Below, piece by piece: positions 44,641 to 51,664 of a stretch of 64,000 nt of DNA. The translations under genes were made by a program, and so were the position numbers. Each line of letters opens with the position of its first letter. Position 1 is the first letter of the stretch. The notes under the pieces were generated by a model, which worked only from the letters and a program-made list of their open reading frames with translations, was not told where the DNA came from and did not search any database. This DNA is from Palsa-1400 sp036501625 (lineage in GTDB: Bacteria; Verrucomicrobiota; Verrucomicrobiia; Limisphaerales; Palsa-1400), in NCBI GenBank assembly GCA_036501625.1, contig DASXZY010000058.1, positions 14,788 to 78,787 of the forward strand. The letters run 5' to 3'.

Positions 44641-45978
44641 TCAAACCGAGCAAGGGGCGAGAATCGCGGAACTCATGCCGTGGATGATTTTTTTGTCGGC
44701 CGGGCAGATGGTGGCCAGCACGCCGGACAGGCTGGCCCGCGCCGCGTCGCCTTCGCCATGCACAAAATAATACGGGCACAGCCGCACCCGGCCCGGCATA
44801 TCGACAAGTTGCTCTTTCTCGAAGTCAAACCATTGCGACTTGGCGGCGGCCGGCTTGTGATAACGTTGCAGGACGTGCGGCGACGCGGAAAATGAGCCGA
44901 TGGCCGCATCGACCGCGGCGGACCATTCGGCCGCCGGAAGATCGCTGCCCAGGAAAACGCCGCGGGCGCCCCAGGCCTTGTCCGAAAAGCCGGACACTTT
45001 CAAAATCAATTCCCGTTCGCGCTGCGAAAGGCTTTTGAGCTGCCGCCAATCTGTCAACTGCAATTCTGGAATCGCCCCCTGCGGCGGAAGCGGCGAGGGA
45101 TCGACCATCCAGGTGTAGGGCGAAAGCCGTTGCAATTGGTCCAGAAAATGTTCGCCCAATTCCTGCCGCCAGAAGCCGCGCAAATTCCAGTTCCACAAGA
45201 GCGCGAAGAGCATTTTCTCCTCGAAAATGGGCTTGGGCGGCGGCGTCAAGCGCAGCCGGCGCGCGAGGGCCATGTTGATGATCGTCTCCGCGCTGGGGAC
45301 ATTGGGGAGGTCGAACAATTCAAAAAAACGATAGACAGCCTCGCCTTCCTTGAAGTCAGTGAAACGCTCGTGGCGCACCTGGAAACGCGGCCCCAATTGC
45401 GCCGCCAGCCATTCCATCTCCGGCCGGTAGGTGCGCGCTTCCTCCGAGACTACAATGTGAACGGCCGGCGCGTCCCCGAAAATGCCGGCGAAACCGTCCT
45501 TCATTCCGTTCGCGCCGCCGATGATGGTGGAAGCGCCGTTTTGCATGCCCGCGTAAGTCTGGCTGAGCCATGCGGTCAGGCCAATGCCGCCGGGAACGCT
45601 GTCGAGTTCGGTGATGCGCGGCCCGGATTCTGTCAAAATAATATCCGGCCGGATGACGCGCGGGAGATCGTTCTTGAAGGCGGCCGCGCGCTGCGTCTCC
45701 AGCAAGCGGGCCGGCTTGCCGCGGTCCAGCCATTGAGCCACCCATTCCGGCTGCTTGCCAGCCAAGCTATGGCGGTAGAGAAGATTGACGGCGCGGTTGA
45801 ATTGGAGGAGCAGGCGGCCCAGGCCTTGCAATTGTTCCGCCAATTTCGGGCCGAGCGGAAACGGGTCCGGCGAAATCCGCCATTCCTGCCCGGAGAACAT
45901 TCCGCCTTTGGGCAGGGTTGTTTGCACCGCGCGCGCCCGTTGGGCGGGCGCCTCGAAATGCGCAGCGGGTGTGGTCAT
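44641..45978 (-). CDS. Conserved protein, possibly ATP-grasp-like
   Basis: 445 residues, soluble, no signal peptide. Motifs that stand out: RPDIILTESGPRITELDSVP with GGIGLTAWLSQTYAG, VVSEEARTYRPEMEWLAAQL, ELILKVSGFSDKAWGARGVF, QWFDFEKEQLVDMPGRVRLCPYYF. The Glu/Asp-rich 'ITELDSVPGGIG' and the 'LILK.SG' segment recall permuted ATP-grasp ligases such as the glutathionylspermidine synthase fold, but I cannot confirm this. It converges with the dipeptide epimerase (15-bp gap) and lies 4 bp after proA on the same strand, so it is probably co-transcribed with proA. A ligase acting on a glutamate-derived or peptide substrate would fit both neighbours; this is speculation. Confidence 0.5.
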   Translation of the reverse strand: MTTPAAHFEAPAQRARAVQTTLPKGGMFSGQEWRISPDPFPLGPKLAEQLQGLGRLLLQFNRAVNLLYRHSLAGKQPEWVAQWLDRGKPARLLETQRAAAFKNDLPRVIRPDIILTESGPRITELDSVPGGIGLTAWLSQTYAGMQNGASTIIGGANGMKDGFAGIFGDAPAVHIVVSEEARTYRPEMEWLAAQLGPRFQVRHERFTDFKEGEAVYRFFELFDLPNVPSAETIINMALARRLRLTPPPKPIFEEKMLFALLWNWNLRGFWRQELGEHFLDQLQRLSPYTWMVDPSPLPPQGAIPELQLTDWRQLKSLSQRERELILKVSGFSDKAWGARGVFLGSDLPAAEWSAAVDAAIGSFSASPHVLQRYHKPAAAKSQWFDFEKEQLVDMPGRVRLCPYYFVHGEGDAARASLSGVLATICPADKKIIHGMSSAILAPCSV

Positions 45979-45982
45979 CGGT

Positions 45983-47269
45983 TTAAGCGCGCAATTGGCC
46001 GCTGCCGAATCCGAGCCATTTATAACTGGTCAGCTCCTCCAAGCCCATCGGTCCGCGCGCTCCGATTTTGTCGGTGCTGATCCCGATTTCCGCGCCCATG
46101 CCGAATTCGCCGCCATCGGTAAAGCGCGTGGAGGCATTCCAATACACGGCAGCGGAATCGACCCGCGCGAGGAACTCCCGCGCTCGCGCCTCGTCGTTCG
46201 TGACGATGGCGTCGGAATGGGCCGAGCCGTAGTAGTTGATATGGTCGATGGCCTGATTTAGTCCGTCCACGACGCGCACATTCAAAATGTAATCGTTGTA
46301 CTCGGTGAAATAGTCCTGTTCGGCCGCCGCTTTGAGAAGGCCATCAAGCTCCGGCTGGCTGGCCTGGAGAATTTCGCGCGCGGCGGGGTCCGCCCGCAGT
46401 TCCACTCTTTTCTCGCGCAAACGCCGGGCCATGGCCGGCAAAAACGCGGCCGCCACGGCCTGATCGACCAGCAGCGTTTCCATCGCGTTGCAAACGGCGG
46501 GCCGCTGGCACTTGGCGTTGAAGGCGATTTCCTCGGCCATTTTCAAATCCGCGCCGGCATCGACATATACGTGACAGACACCCTTGTAATGTTTGATGAC
46601 CGGCACTTTGGAATTTTCCGCGACCATGCGAATCAAGCCTTCGCCGCCGCGAGGCATGCAAACATCGACGTATTGTGTCAACGATAGCAACACTCTGATC
46701 GCCTCGCGGTCAGCCGTGGGCACGACCTGGATGGCCTCGCGGGGAAAATCCGGCAGGCGGGCGGCGGCGGCATTGATCATCGTCTCCGCGATGGCCTGGT
46801 TGGAACGAATCGCTTCGCGCCCGCCGCGCAGGATAGCGGCGTTGCCGGATTTAAAACACAGGCTGGCGGCATCGGCCGTGACGTTGGGGCGCGACTCATA
46901 AATGATCACGACGACCCCGATGGGCGTGGAAATTTTCCGCAGGCGCAGGCCGTTGGGGCGGGCGCGGTCGTCGAGGACGCGGCCGACTGGATCGGGCAGC
47001 GCCGCCACTTCGCGCAAACCGCGAGCCATGCCAGCGACGCGTTTGTCGTGCAGCTTCAAGCGGTCGAGCATGGCATGGGAAAGGCCGGCCTCGGCGGCGT
47101 CCTCCATATCGATGGCATTGGCTTCCTGAATCGCTTTGCCGCGGGCTTCAATGGCATCGGCCATGGCCAGCAGGCCCTCATTTTTCTGGGCCGTGGTGAG
47201 GCGGGCCAATTGACGCGACGCATCTTTGGCCTGCCGGCCCAGCCGCGTCATCTGTTCAGTCAATGTCAC
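45983..47269 (-). CDS. proA: Gamma-glutamyl phosphate reductase
   Basis: 428 residues, the second step of proline synthesis (gamma-glutamyl phosphate to glutamate semialdehyde, NADPH). Aldehyde-dehydrogenase fold with PIGVVVIIYESRPNVTADAA, FKSGNAAILRGGREAI and the catalytic Cys in AKCQRPAVCNAMETLLVD; the C-terminal signature is ARVDSAAVYWNASTRFTDG and GMGAEIGISTDKIGARGPMG. Length is normal. No proB is adjacent. It is divergent from the PadR regulator. Confidence 0.96.
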   Translation of the reverse strand: MTLTEQMTRLGRQAKDASRQLARLTTAQKNEGLLAMADAIEARGKAIQEANAIDMEDAAEAGLSHAMLDRLKLHDKRVAGMARGLREVAALPDPVGRVLDDRARPNGLRLRKISTPIGVVVIIYESRPNVTADAASLCFKSGNAAILRGGREAIRSNQAIAETMINAAAARLPDFPREAIQVVPTADREAIRVLLSLTQYVDVCMPRGGEGLIRMVAENSKVPVIKHYKGVCHVYVDAGADLKMAEEIAFNAKCQRPAVCNAMETLLVDQAVAAAFLPAMARRLREKRVELRADPAAREILQASQPELDGLLKAAAEQDYFTEYNDYILNVRVVDGLNQAIDHINYYGSAHSDAIVTNDEARAREFLARVDSAAVYWNASTRFTDGGEFGMGAEIGISTDKIGARGPMGLEELTSYKWLGFGSGQLRA

Positions 47270-47325
47270 GGCCGCATCTTACCGCAAAACCCCGCCATGC
47301 GCCAGTGGATGATTTTTCCATTGCC

Positions 47326-47346
47326 ATACATAGCGTGACAATGTAT
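47326..47346. promoter_or_regulatory. Candidate PadR operator
   Basis: ATACAT (47326-47331), nine bases, ATGTAT (47341-47346): a perfect 6-bp inverted repeat with centre AGCGTGACA. PadR repressors often bind dyads built from ATGT and ACAT half-sites. It overlaps or directly precedes the PadR start and lies within the divergent proA-padR spacer, as expected for autoregulation. Confidence 0.45.
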
Positions 47347-47682
47347 ATTGGCGGCATGATTGAAAAAGAACTGGTCGCCGCCTCGACCGAGCCATTGGTT
47401 CTCTCGATCCTTTCGCGCGGCGAGAGCTACGGCTATGAATTGATCCAGGAAGTCAAACGGCTCTCGGCCGAGAAAATCGAGTGGACGGACGGGATGCTTT
47501 ACCCGGTGCTGCATCGGATGGAAGCGGCCGGCTGGATCAAGTCCCGCTGGCAGAAAATGGAAAATGGCCGCAAACGCAAATACTATTCAATCAAAAAGGA
47601 CGGCCTGCAGGCGTTGAAGTCCAAGCGCGAACAGTGGGCTGTGCTCAATTCAGTCCTGCGCGCCTTATGGGAACCAGCGTGA
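47341..47682 (+). CDS. PadR-family transcriptional regulator
   Basis: 113 residues (ATG at 47341; an alternative start at 47356 gives MIEKELVAASTEP and would leave the dyad wholly upstream). The winged helix is clear: EPLVLSILSRGESYGYELIQ, EWTDGMLYPVLHRMEAAGWI, MENGRKRKYYSIKKDGLQAL. PadR proteins are usually repressors of transport or envelope-stress genes. No target is obvious; the next genes are convergent (ECF operon). Confidence 0.9.
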   Translation: MYIGGMIEKELVAASTEPLVLSILSRGESYGYELIQEVKRLSAEKIEWTDGMLYPVLHRMEAAGWIKSRWQKMENGRKRKYYSIKKDGLQALKSKREQWAVLNSVLRALWEPA

Positions 47683-47714
47683 GAATTTCGCAATAACGGC
47701 GGCGGCTTCTCCTG

Positions 47715-48200
47715 TCATGGAAAGCTTGCCAAGAGAACCTGTGTTGTGCTTTGCAAATCGTGGTCCACACGCGCCCACTCGTTGGAGAGCGGAGCCATGA
47801 CCAGCGATGGCATGGTGTTGGGAAGTTTTTCACCCATTTCCAAAACCATGACCGCGCCATCCAGCGGCTGGCGGCTGGCAGGGGCAAGATGATGAAAACT
47901 GATCCACAAGCAAACCCCCGCCACGGCTGCCGCGGAAGCGCCCGCCGCCAGCCATCCGGCCCCAAACGCGCGCCGCGGCTGCTCCCGTTGCGCGCCCGCC
48001 CGGACGGCCCGCATAATGCCCCCATGCAAGTCCGCTGAAGTTTGAGGCGCATTCCGCAAGGCAGAGCCAAGGGCTCCCGTGCGGCGGGCGAAACGTTCCA
48101 ATTCCGGGTCGGCGGCGATGGCGCGGCGCAGGGATTTCGGGAGTGGTTCGCCCGCATCCATCGCGGCGGAGATTCTGAATTTGGCCAGCCATGATTTCAT
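47715..48200 (-). CDS. Probable anti-sigma factor, membrane-anchored
   Basis: 161 residues from the ATG at 48200, whose first bases overlap the sigma-factor stop (ATGA). A short N-terminal cytoplasmic part (FRISAAMDAGEPLPKSLRRA) is followed by one TM helix (WLAAGASAAAVAGVCLWISF, about residues 80-99) and a C-terminal periplasmic part. There is no zinc HxxxCxxC motif, so it is not a ZAS anti-sigma; the role is inferred from position after an ECF sigma gene, size and topology. Confidence 0.65.
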   Translation of the reverse strand: MKSWLAKFRISAAMDAGEPLPKSLRRAIAADPELERFARRTGALGSALRNAPQTSADLHGGIMRAVRAGAQREQPRRAFGAGWLAAGASAAAVAGVCLWISFHHLAPASRQPLDGAVMVLEMGEKLPNTMPSLVMAPLSNEWARVDHDLQSTTQVLLASFP

Positions 48201-48799
48201 AAAATAGCTCCGTTGATGCTCAGTGTAAGCGGCGGGGAGGCCGATTGCAATTCCGCGGCGAGCTTCTGGCGCGCGCGGAACAGCAACACTTTGACGTGGG
48301 TTTGCGTCTTGCCCAGCACGCGGGCGATTTGGCCCAGGTCCATCTCCTCCGCGTAACGCAACCAGAGAGCCTGGAATTGGCTGTCCGGCAGCGATTGCCG
48401 CGCGCGGCGCCATAATTCACGCGCCTCCTCCCGGCGGGCCAGCAATTCCGCGGGGTCATCCGGGTCCGCCTCTTCCGGCGGTTCTCCGCCGCCGCTGGGA
48501 ATCCGGGCGCGGTAACAATCAATGGCCTTGCGCCGGGCGATGGCGAAAAGCCACGCGGCAAAGGAACGGGTGGGATCAAATTGCGCGATGGCAGCAAACG
48601 CGCGGACAAAAGTATCCTGGGCAGCCTCGCGCGCGTCGGCGTCATGGCCGCCGGAATGAAAGATGAAGGAGTAAATGCGATTTTCGTAGCGGTGAACGAG
48701 TTCCTCAAAGGCCGCGAGGCTCCCGGCCTGGCTTTTGCGGGCCAGGTCCTCGTCGGTCATGGATGGAAAATCGTTCACCATACCAGGGCTATTTGCCAT
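48197..48799 (-). CDS. ECF RNA polymerase sigma factor
   Basis: 200 residues. Sigma-2: FEELVHRYENRIYSFIFHSG and REAAQDTFVRAFAAIAQFDP, SFAAWLFAIARRKAIDCYRA. Sigma-4: LPDSQFQALWLRYAEEMDLG and QIARVLGKTQTHVKVLLFRA. The linker is Pro/Glu-rich. It overlaps the secreted-protein gene upstream by 11 bp and the anti-sigma downstream by 4 bp, so all three are one operon, probably transcribed from the ECF-type promoter at 49802-49831 and autoregulated. Confidence 0.93.
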   Translation of the reverse strand: MANSPGMVNDFPSMTDEDLARKSQAGSLAAFEELVHRYENRIYSFIFHSGGHDADAREAAQDTFVRAFAAIAQFDPTRSFAAWLFAIARRKAIDCYRARIPSGGGEPPEEADPDDPAELLARREEARELWRRARQSLPDSQFQALWLRYAEEMDLGQIARVLGKTQTHVKVLLFRARQKLAAELQSASPPLTLSINGAIL

Positions 48800-49778
48800 C
48801 CGAAGGCTTGGGCGAGCTTTCGGATTCTTTTTCTTTGTCGGCCTTTTTCTGTTCGGCTTTCTTTTGGCCTTCTTTGATGATGTCCGTCAATTCGGACGAA
48901 GGGACCGAAAGCGTGACGGCCACGGCGGAGTCATTTTGCTTGATCGCGATGGCGTTGGCGAGCTTCAGGGCGTCGGGGTCCTGTTGCAATTTGAGAATCG
49001 CCAGGAGTCCCTGGGCAATGGAGCCGACCTGGGTCGCGGTGTTGGCATCGGCCGTTTCCAAGCGGATGGTGGCGGACATGTCGTCCATGTGTTCGCTCAG
49101 TTTGACGCGAACGGATTTGCACATTTTGAAGATGGCGGCCTTGTCGGACGGATCGTCGAAGTCAAATTTGAGCAATTCGCCCTCGGCCAAAATGGATTCG
49201 CCGGAATCCTTGGCCAGCAGCCCATTCGAGCCGGCGAAGGATGACGCGGAGCCGTCGATGACACTGAGCGCATCGGCCAGATGCTTCTCGTCCTGGCCGA
49301 AAACGACGCGATGGCCCTTAATGGCTCCATAAACGCGGGGCTTTTCGCCGTCCTCATTCGCTTTCTTCTTGTCATCAATCCAGGAATAAATGGTGTGCGG
49401 GCCGTTGGTGATGGTGTGGAAGCCGTCGGCGGCCTTGGCCAGCGTAATCAGCCGTTCGGAGTCGAAATCCGCATAGACGATCAGAACGCCATCCTTGGGA
49501 TGGTCCAAGGTCGTATAAACGGTCAGCCCATGCAATTGTTTGCGGAAATCGAAATCGAAAATGGCGCCAACGGCGGCCAGTTTGTCCTGGACGTCCGGCT
49601 GGTTGAGGATCGATTTGCCGAAGGAACTGTCGCGGATGGCGTCGCAATCGACATGGACGAGGAGGGCGGGATTGGCGGCGGCGTCTTTGGGGTTAAAAGG
49701 CGCAGCCTGAGCGAGCGGCGCCCCGGCCAAAACGGCGGCGGCGGCCAAAAGATTCGGAATCGTGTGTTTCATAATCAT
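48789..49778 (-). CDS. Secreted protein of the ECF operon
   Basis: 329 residues with a signal peptide (IPNLLAAAAVLAGAPLAQAA). The body is a repeat-like alpha/beta protein (PALLVHVDCDAIRDSSFGKS, DFDFRKQLHGLTVYTTLDHP, VYGAIKGHRVVFGQDEKHLA, DMSATIRLETADANTATQVG) ending in a highly charged Lys/Glu/Ser tail (QKKAEQKKADKEKESESSP). The arrangement (a first half on closeness of two values, a threshold-like middle) recalls secreted verrucomicrobial/planctomycetal proteins of unknown function. It is the first gene of the operon and so likely the sensor-side or effector output of the ECF system. Two ATGs (49778, 49772) are possible starts. Confidence 0.7.
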   Translation of the reverse strand: MIMKHTIPNLLAAAAVLAGAPLAQAAPFNPKDAAANPALLVHVDCDAIRDSSFGKSILNQPDVQDKLAAVGAIFDFDFRKQLHGLTVYTTLDHPKDGVLIVYADFDSERLITLAKAADGFHTITNGPHTIYSWIDDKKKANEDGEKPRVYGAIKGHRVVFGQDEKHLADALSVIDGSASSFAGSNGLLAKDSGESILAEGELLKFDFDDPSDKAAIFKMCKSVRVKLSEHMDDMSATIRLETADANTATQVGSIAQGLLAILKLQQDPDALKLANAIAIKQNDSAVAVTLSVPSSELTDIIKEGQKKAEQKKADKEKESESSPKPSDGK

Positions 49779-49801
49779 AAAAAAATTAAACTATCCACAG
49801 A

Positions 49802-49831
49802 GGATACGCGGCGCCAATGGATTTGGTTACA
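49802..49831 (-). promoter_or_regulatory. ECF-type promoter upstream of the sigma operon
   Basis: On the minus strand TGTAACC (49831-49825), a 16-bp spacer, and CGTATCC (49808-49802), about 24 bp before the first ATG of the operon. The GTAAC-type -35 and CGT-type -10 with 16-bp spacing are classical for ECF sigma factors, and their position in front of an operon containing an ECF gene argues for autoregulation. I found no second copy in intergenic DNA of this window. Confidence 0.6.
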
Positions 49832-49851
49832 AGAAGCCGCATTAAAAATCT

Positions 49852-49922
49852 ATTACTAATTAACCGAAAATTAGGAATTAACTAAATACTGATTCCGCAT
49901 AAATTAGTATTAAATTAGTAAT
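49852..49922. repeat. AT-rich inverted and direct repeats
   Basis: ATTACTAATT (49852-49861) is the exact complement of AATTAGTAAT (49913-49922), 51 bp apart; AAATTAGTA occurs twice (49901-49909, 49912-49920) at an 11-bp period, one helical turn. This could be a regulator site or a bend. Confidence 0.5.
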
Positions 49923-50095
49923 TGGAAGATGAGGCTCAAACCAACGTGATCAAAAGCATCCGTTCGAGCAATACGAAATCCAAAGCCATCGAGGGGATTG
50001 GATGCGGGACCGGCCCGCGCAACCTGGCGAATAAGCCGGGAGCCGCGCGATAAATGCGCTCCAATTTTGGCGGCGAGTGTGGCAGGCTCCTTTTC

Positions 50096-50479
50096 ATGGG
50101 CGAGATGCTTTCCGTGCGGCTGGATAAATGGCTCTGGGCGGCCCGCGTTTTTAAGACGCGCGGACTGGCTTGCGATGCCTGCCGCCAGGGTCGCGTCATG
50201 ATCTCCGGCCAGCCGGCCAAGCCGTCGCGCGAAGTTCGGGTCAACGAAGTGCTGATCGTGCGCAGGGACAATCTCACCCGGCAGTTCAAAGTGTTGCAAT
50301 TGCTCGATCACCGCGTCGGCGCGCCCAAAGCCAGGGAGTATGTGGAAGACCAGACTTCGCCTGAGGAATTGACGAAACCGCGCGAGCCGAATTTTCGCCC
50401 GCTTTTCTTTCGCCCGAAAGGCGCCGGCCGCCCCACCAAAAAAGAGCGGCGGCAGATTGACGGGCTTCCTGAATCATAA
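50096..50479 (+). CDS. S4-domain RNA-binding protein (Hsp15/RqcP-like)
   Basis: 127 residues from the ATG at 50096. The S4 domain is at the front: SVRLDKWLWAARVFKTRGLA, CRQGRVMISGQPAKPSREVR, VNEVLIVRRDNLTRQFKVLQ; the C-terminus is Arg/Lys/Pro-rich. The family (Hsp15/HslR, RqcP) binds stalled 50S subunits or rRNA. Length fits. A 75-bp gap separates it from the next plus-strand gene; co-transcription is possible. Confidence 0.88.
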   Translation: MGEMLSVRLDKWLWAARVFKTRGLACDACRQGRVMISGQPAKPSREVRVNEVLIVRRDNLTRQFKVLQLLDHRVGAPKAREYVEDQTSPEELTKPREPNFRPLFFRPKGAGRPTKKERRQIDGLPES

Positions 50480-50554
50480 CGCGCATGGTTTTGGGAATTA
50501 ACCTGCGTCTTTACTTGCGGTTCAGTTTTTGCCAGCCTTGGTTTTGAATCGCAC

Positions 50555-51664
50555 ATGGGCGTTCCCATCAACTTGGCGAAACTCAAGGTTTTGCCGCTCA
50601 CCCAGCGCAAAAGCCTGGCCCGGCTCGATGCAATCCTGATCGATCCCGGCGCCGCTCCCCCGCCGTGTTCGGACGCGAACCTCGCGGCCATCCGCCAATG
50701 CGCCCGCGACATCGCGCAGGCCCGCGCGCGCAAAGCCGCCGTCATGTTGATATACGGCGCGCACCTGATCAAGAATGGCGCGGCCCCGCTGCTCATCCGC
50801 CTGATGCAAATGAACAGCCTGACCCACCTGGCCACCAACGGCGCGGGCGTCATTCACGATTGGGAGTTCGCCTTTTGCGGGCTTTCCACCGAAAGCGTCA
50901 AGGAGAACGTGGCCACCGGCACTTTTGGGGTGTGGGAGGGCACTGGGCGCAGCATCCATCTGGCGCTGCTGGCGGGCGGTTTGCAGGGCGACGGCTTCGG
51001 ACGGGCAATGGGAAAATTCGTCGCGCAGGACGGCGTCACCCTGCCATCGGCGGCCTTCCTGGAAGCGGCCTTGAAGGGTGACCCCGCCGCCGAATTGGCG
51101 CCGGCGCGGGCCGATTTGCTGCGGGCCATGCGGACGCATCAAATCCGGGGCGGGCGCCACACCGTCCGGCATCCGTGCAAGGATTCGAGCGTGCTGGCGC
51201 AAAGCTTCGCCATGAACGTGCCACTGACGGTTCATCCGGGCATCGGTTACGATATTATTTCCAATCATCCCATGTTCAACGGCGCGGCCATTGGGCGGGC
51301 GGGCGAAATGGATTTCCGCGTCTTTGGCGGCTCGGTGCAGGATTTGGATGGCGGGGTGGTGCTGTCGATTGGCTCCGCCATCATGGGGCCGCAGGTTTTT
51401 GAGAAGAGCCTCAGTTGTGTCAACAATTTAAGATTGCAGGCGCGGAAGCCCATTGTCAGCGGGCACAAATTCTTTGTGGTCGATTTGCAGGATGGCGGGC
51501 AATGGGATTGGACGCGCGGCGAGCCGCCCAAGGACAACCCGGCGTATTATTTGCGCTTTTGCAAAAGCTACTCGCGCATGGGCGGCGTCATGCGCTACCT
51601 GCAAATCGACAATGTTGCTTTCCTTCTTCATTTGCTGCGCGAATTGGGTAAAATGCAGGGATGA
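50555..51664 (+). CDS. Conserved protein, deoxyhypusine-synthase-like
   Basis: 369 residues, soluble. Blocks: VMLIYGAHLIKNGAAPLLIR, LTHLATNGAGVIHDWEFAFC, STESVKENVATGTFGVWEGT, VPLTVHPGIGYDIISNHPMF, GGVVLSIGSAIMGPQVFEKS. This fits a bacterial family I recall as resembling deoxyhypusine synthase (NAD-binding Rossmann-like fold), but whether it transfers an aminobutyl group is not known; bacteria have no eIF5A. It ends in a 4-bp overlap (ATGA) with the oxidoreductase gene, so the two are translationally coupled and may work on a common substrate. Confidence 0.6.
   Translation: MGVPINLAKLKVLPLTQRKSLARLDAILIDPGAAPPPCSDANLAAIRQCARDIAQARARKAAVMLIYGAHLIKNGAAPLLIRLMQMNSLTHLATNGAGVIHDWEFAFCGLSTESVKENVATGTFGVWEGTGRSIHLALLAGGLQGDGFGRAMGKFVAQDGVTLPSAAFLEAALKGDPAAELAPARADLLRAMRTHQIRGGRHTVRHPCKDSSVLAQSFAMNVPLTVHPGIGYDIISNHPMFNGAAIGRAGEMDFRVFGGSVQDLDGGVVLSIGSAIMGPQVFEKSLSCVNNLRLQARKPIVSGHKFFVVDLQDGGQWDWTRGEPPKDNPAYYLRFCKSYSRMGGVMRYLQIDNVAFLLHLLRELGKMQG

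Larger units (their letters stand above)
49779..50095. other. Divergent intergenic region, 317 bp, AT-rich core
   Basis: Holds the ECF-type promoter (49802-49831) and then a strikingly AT-rich stretch (49840-49923) with an inverted repeat and a direct repeat. From about 49925 to 50095 nothing is recognised. It lies between the ECF operon and the S4-protein gene. Confidence 0.6.
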
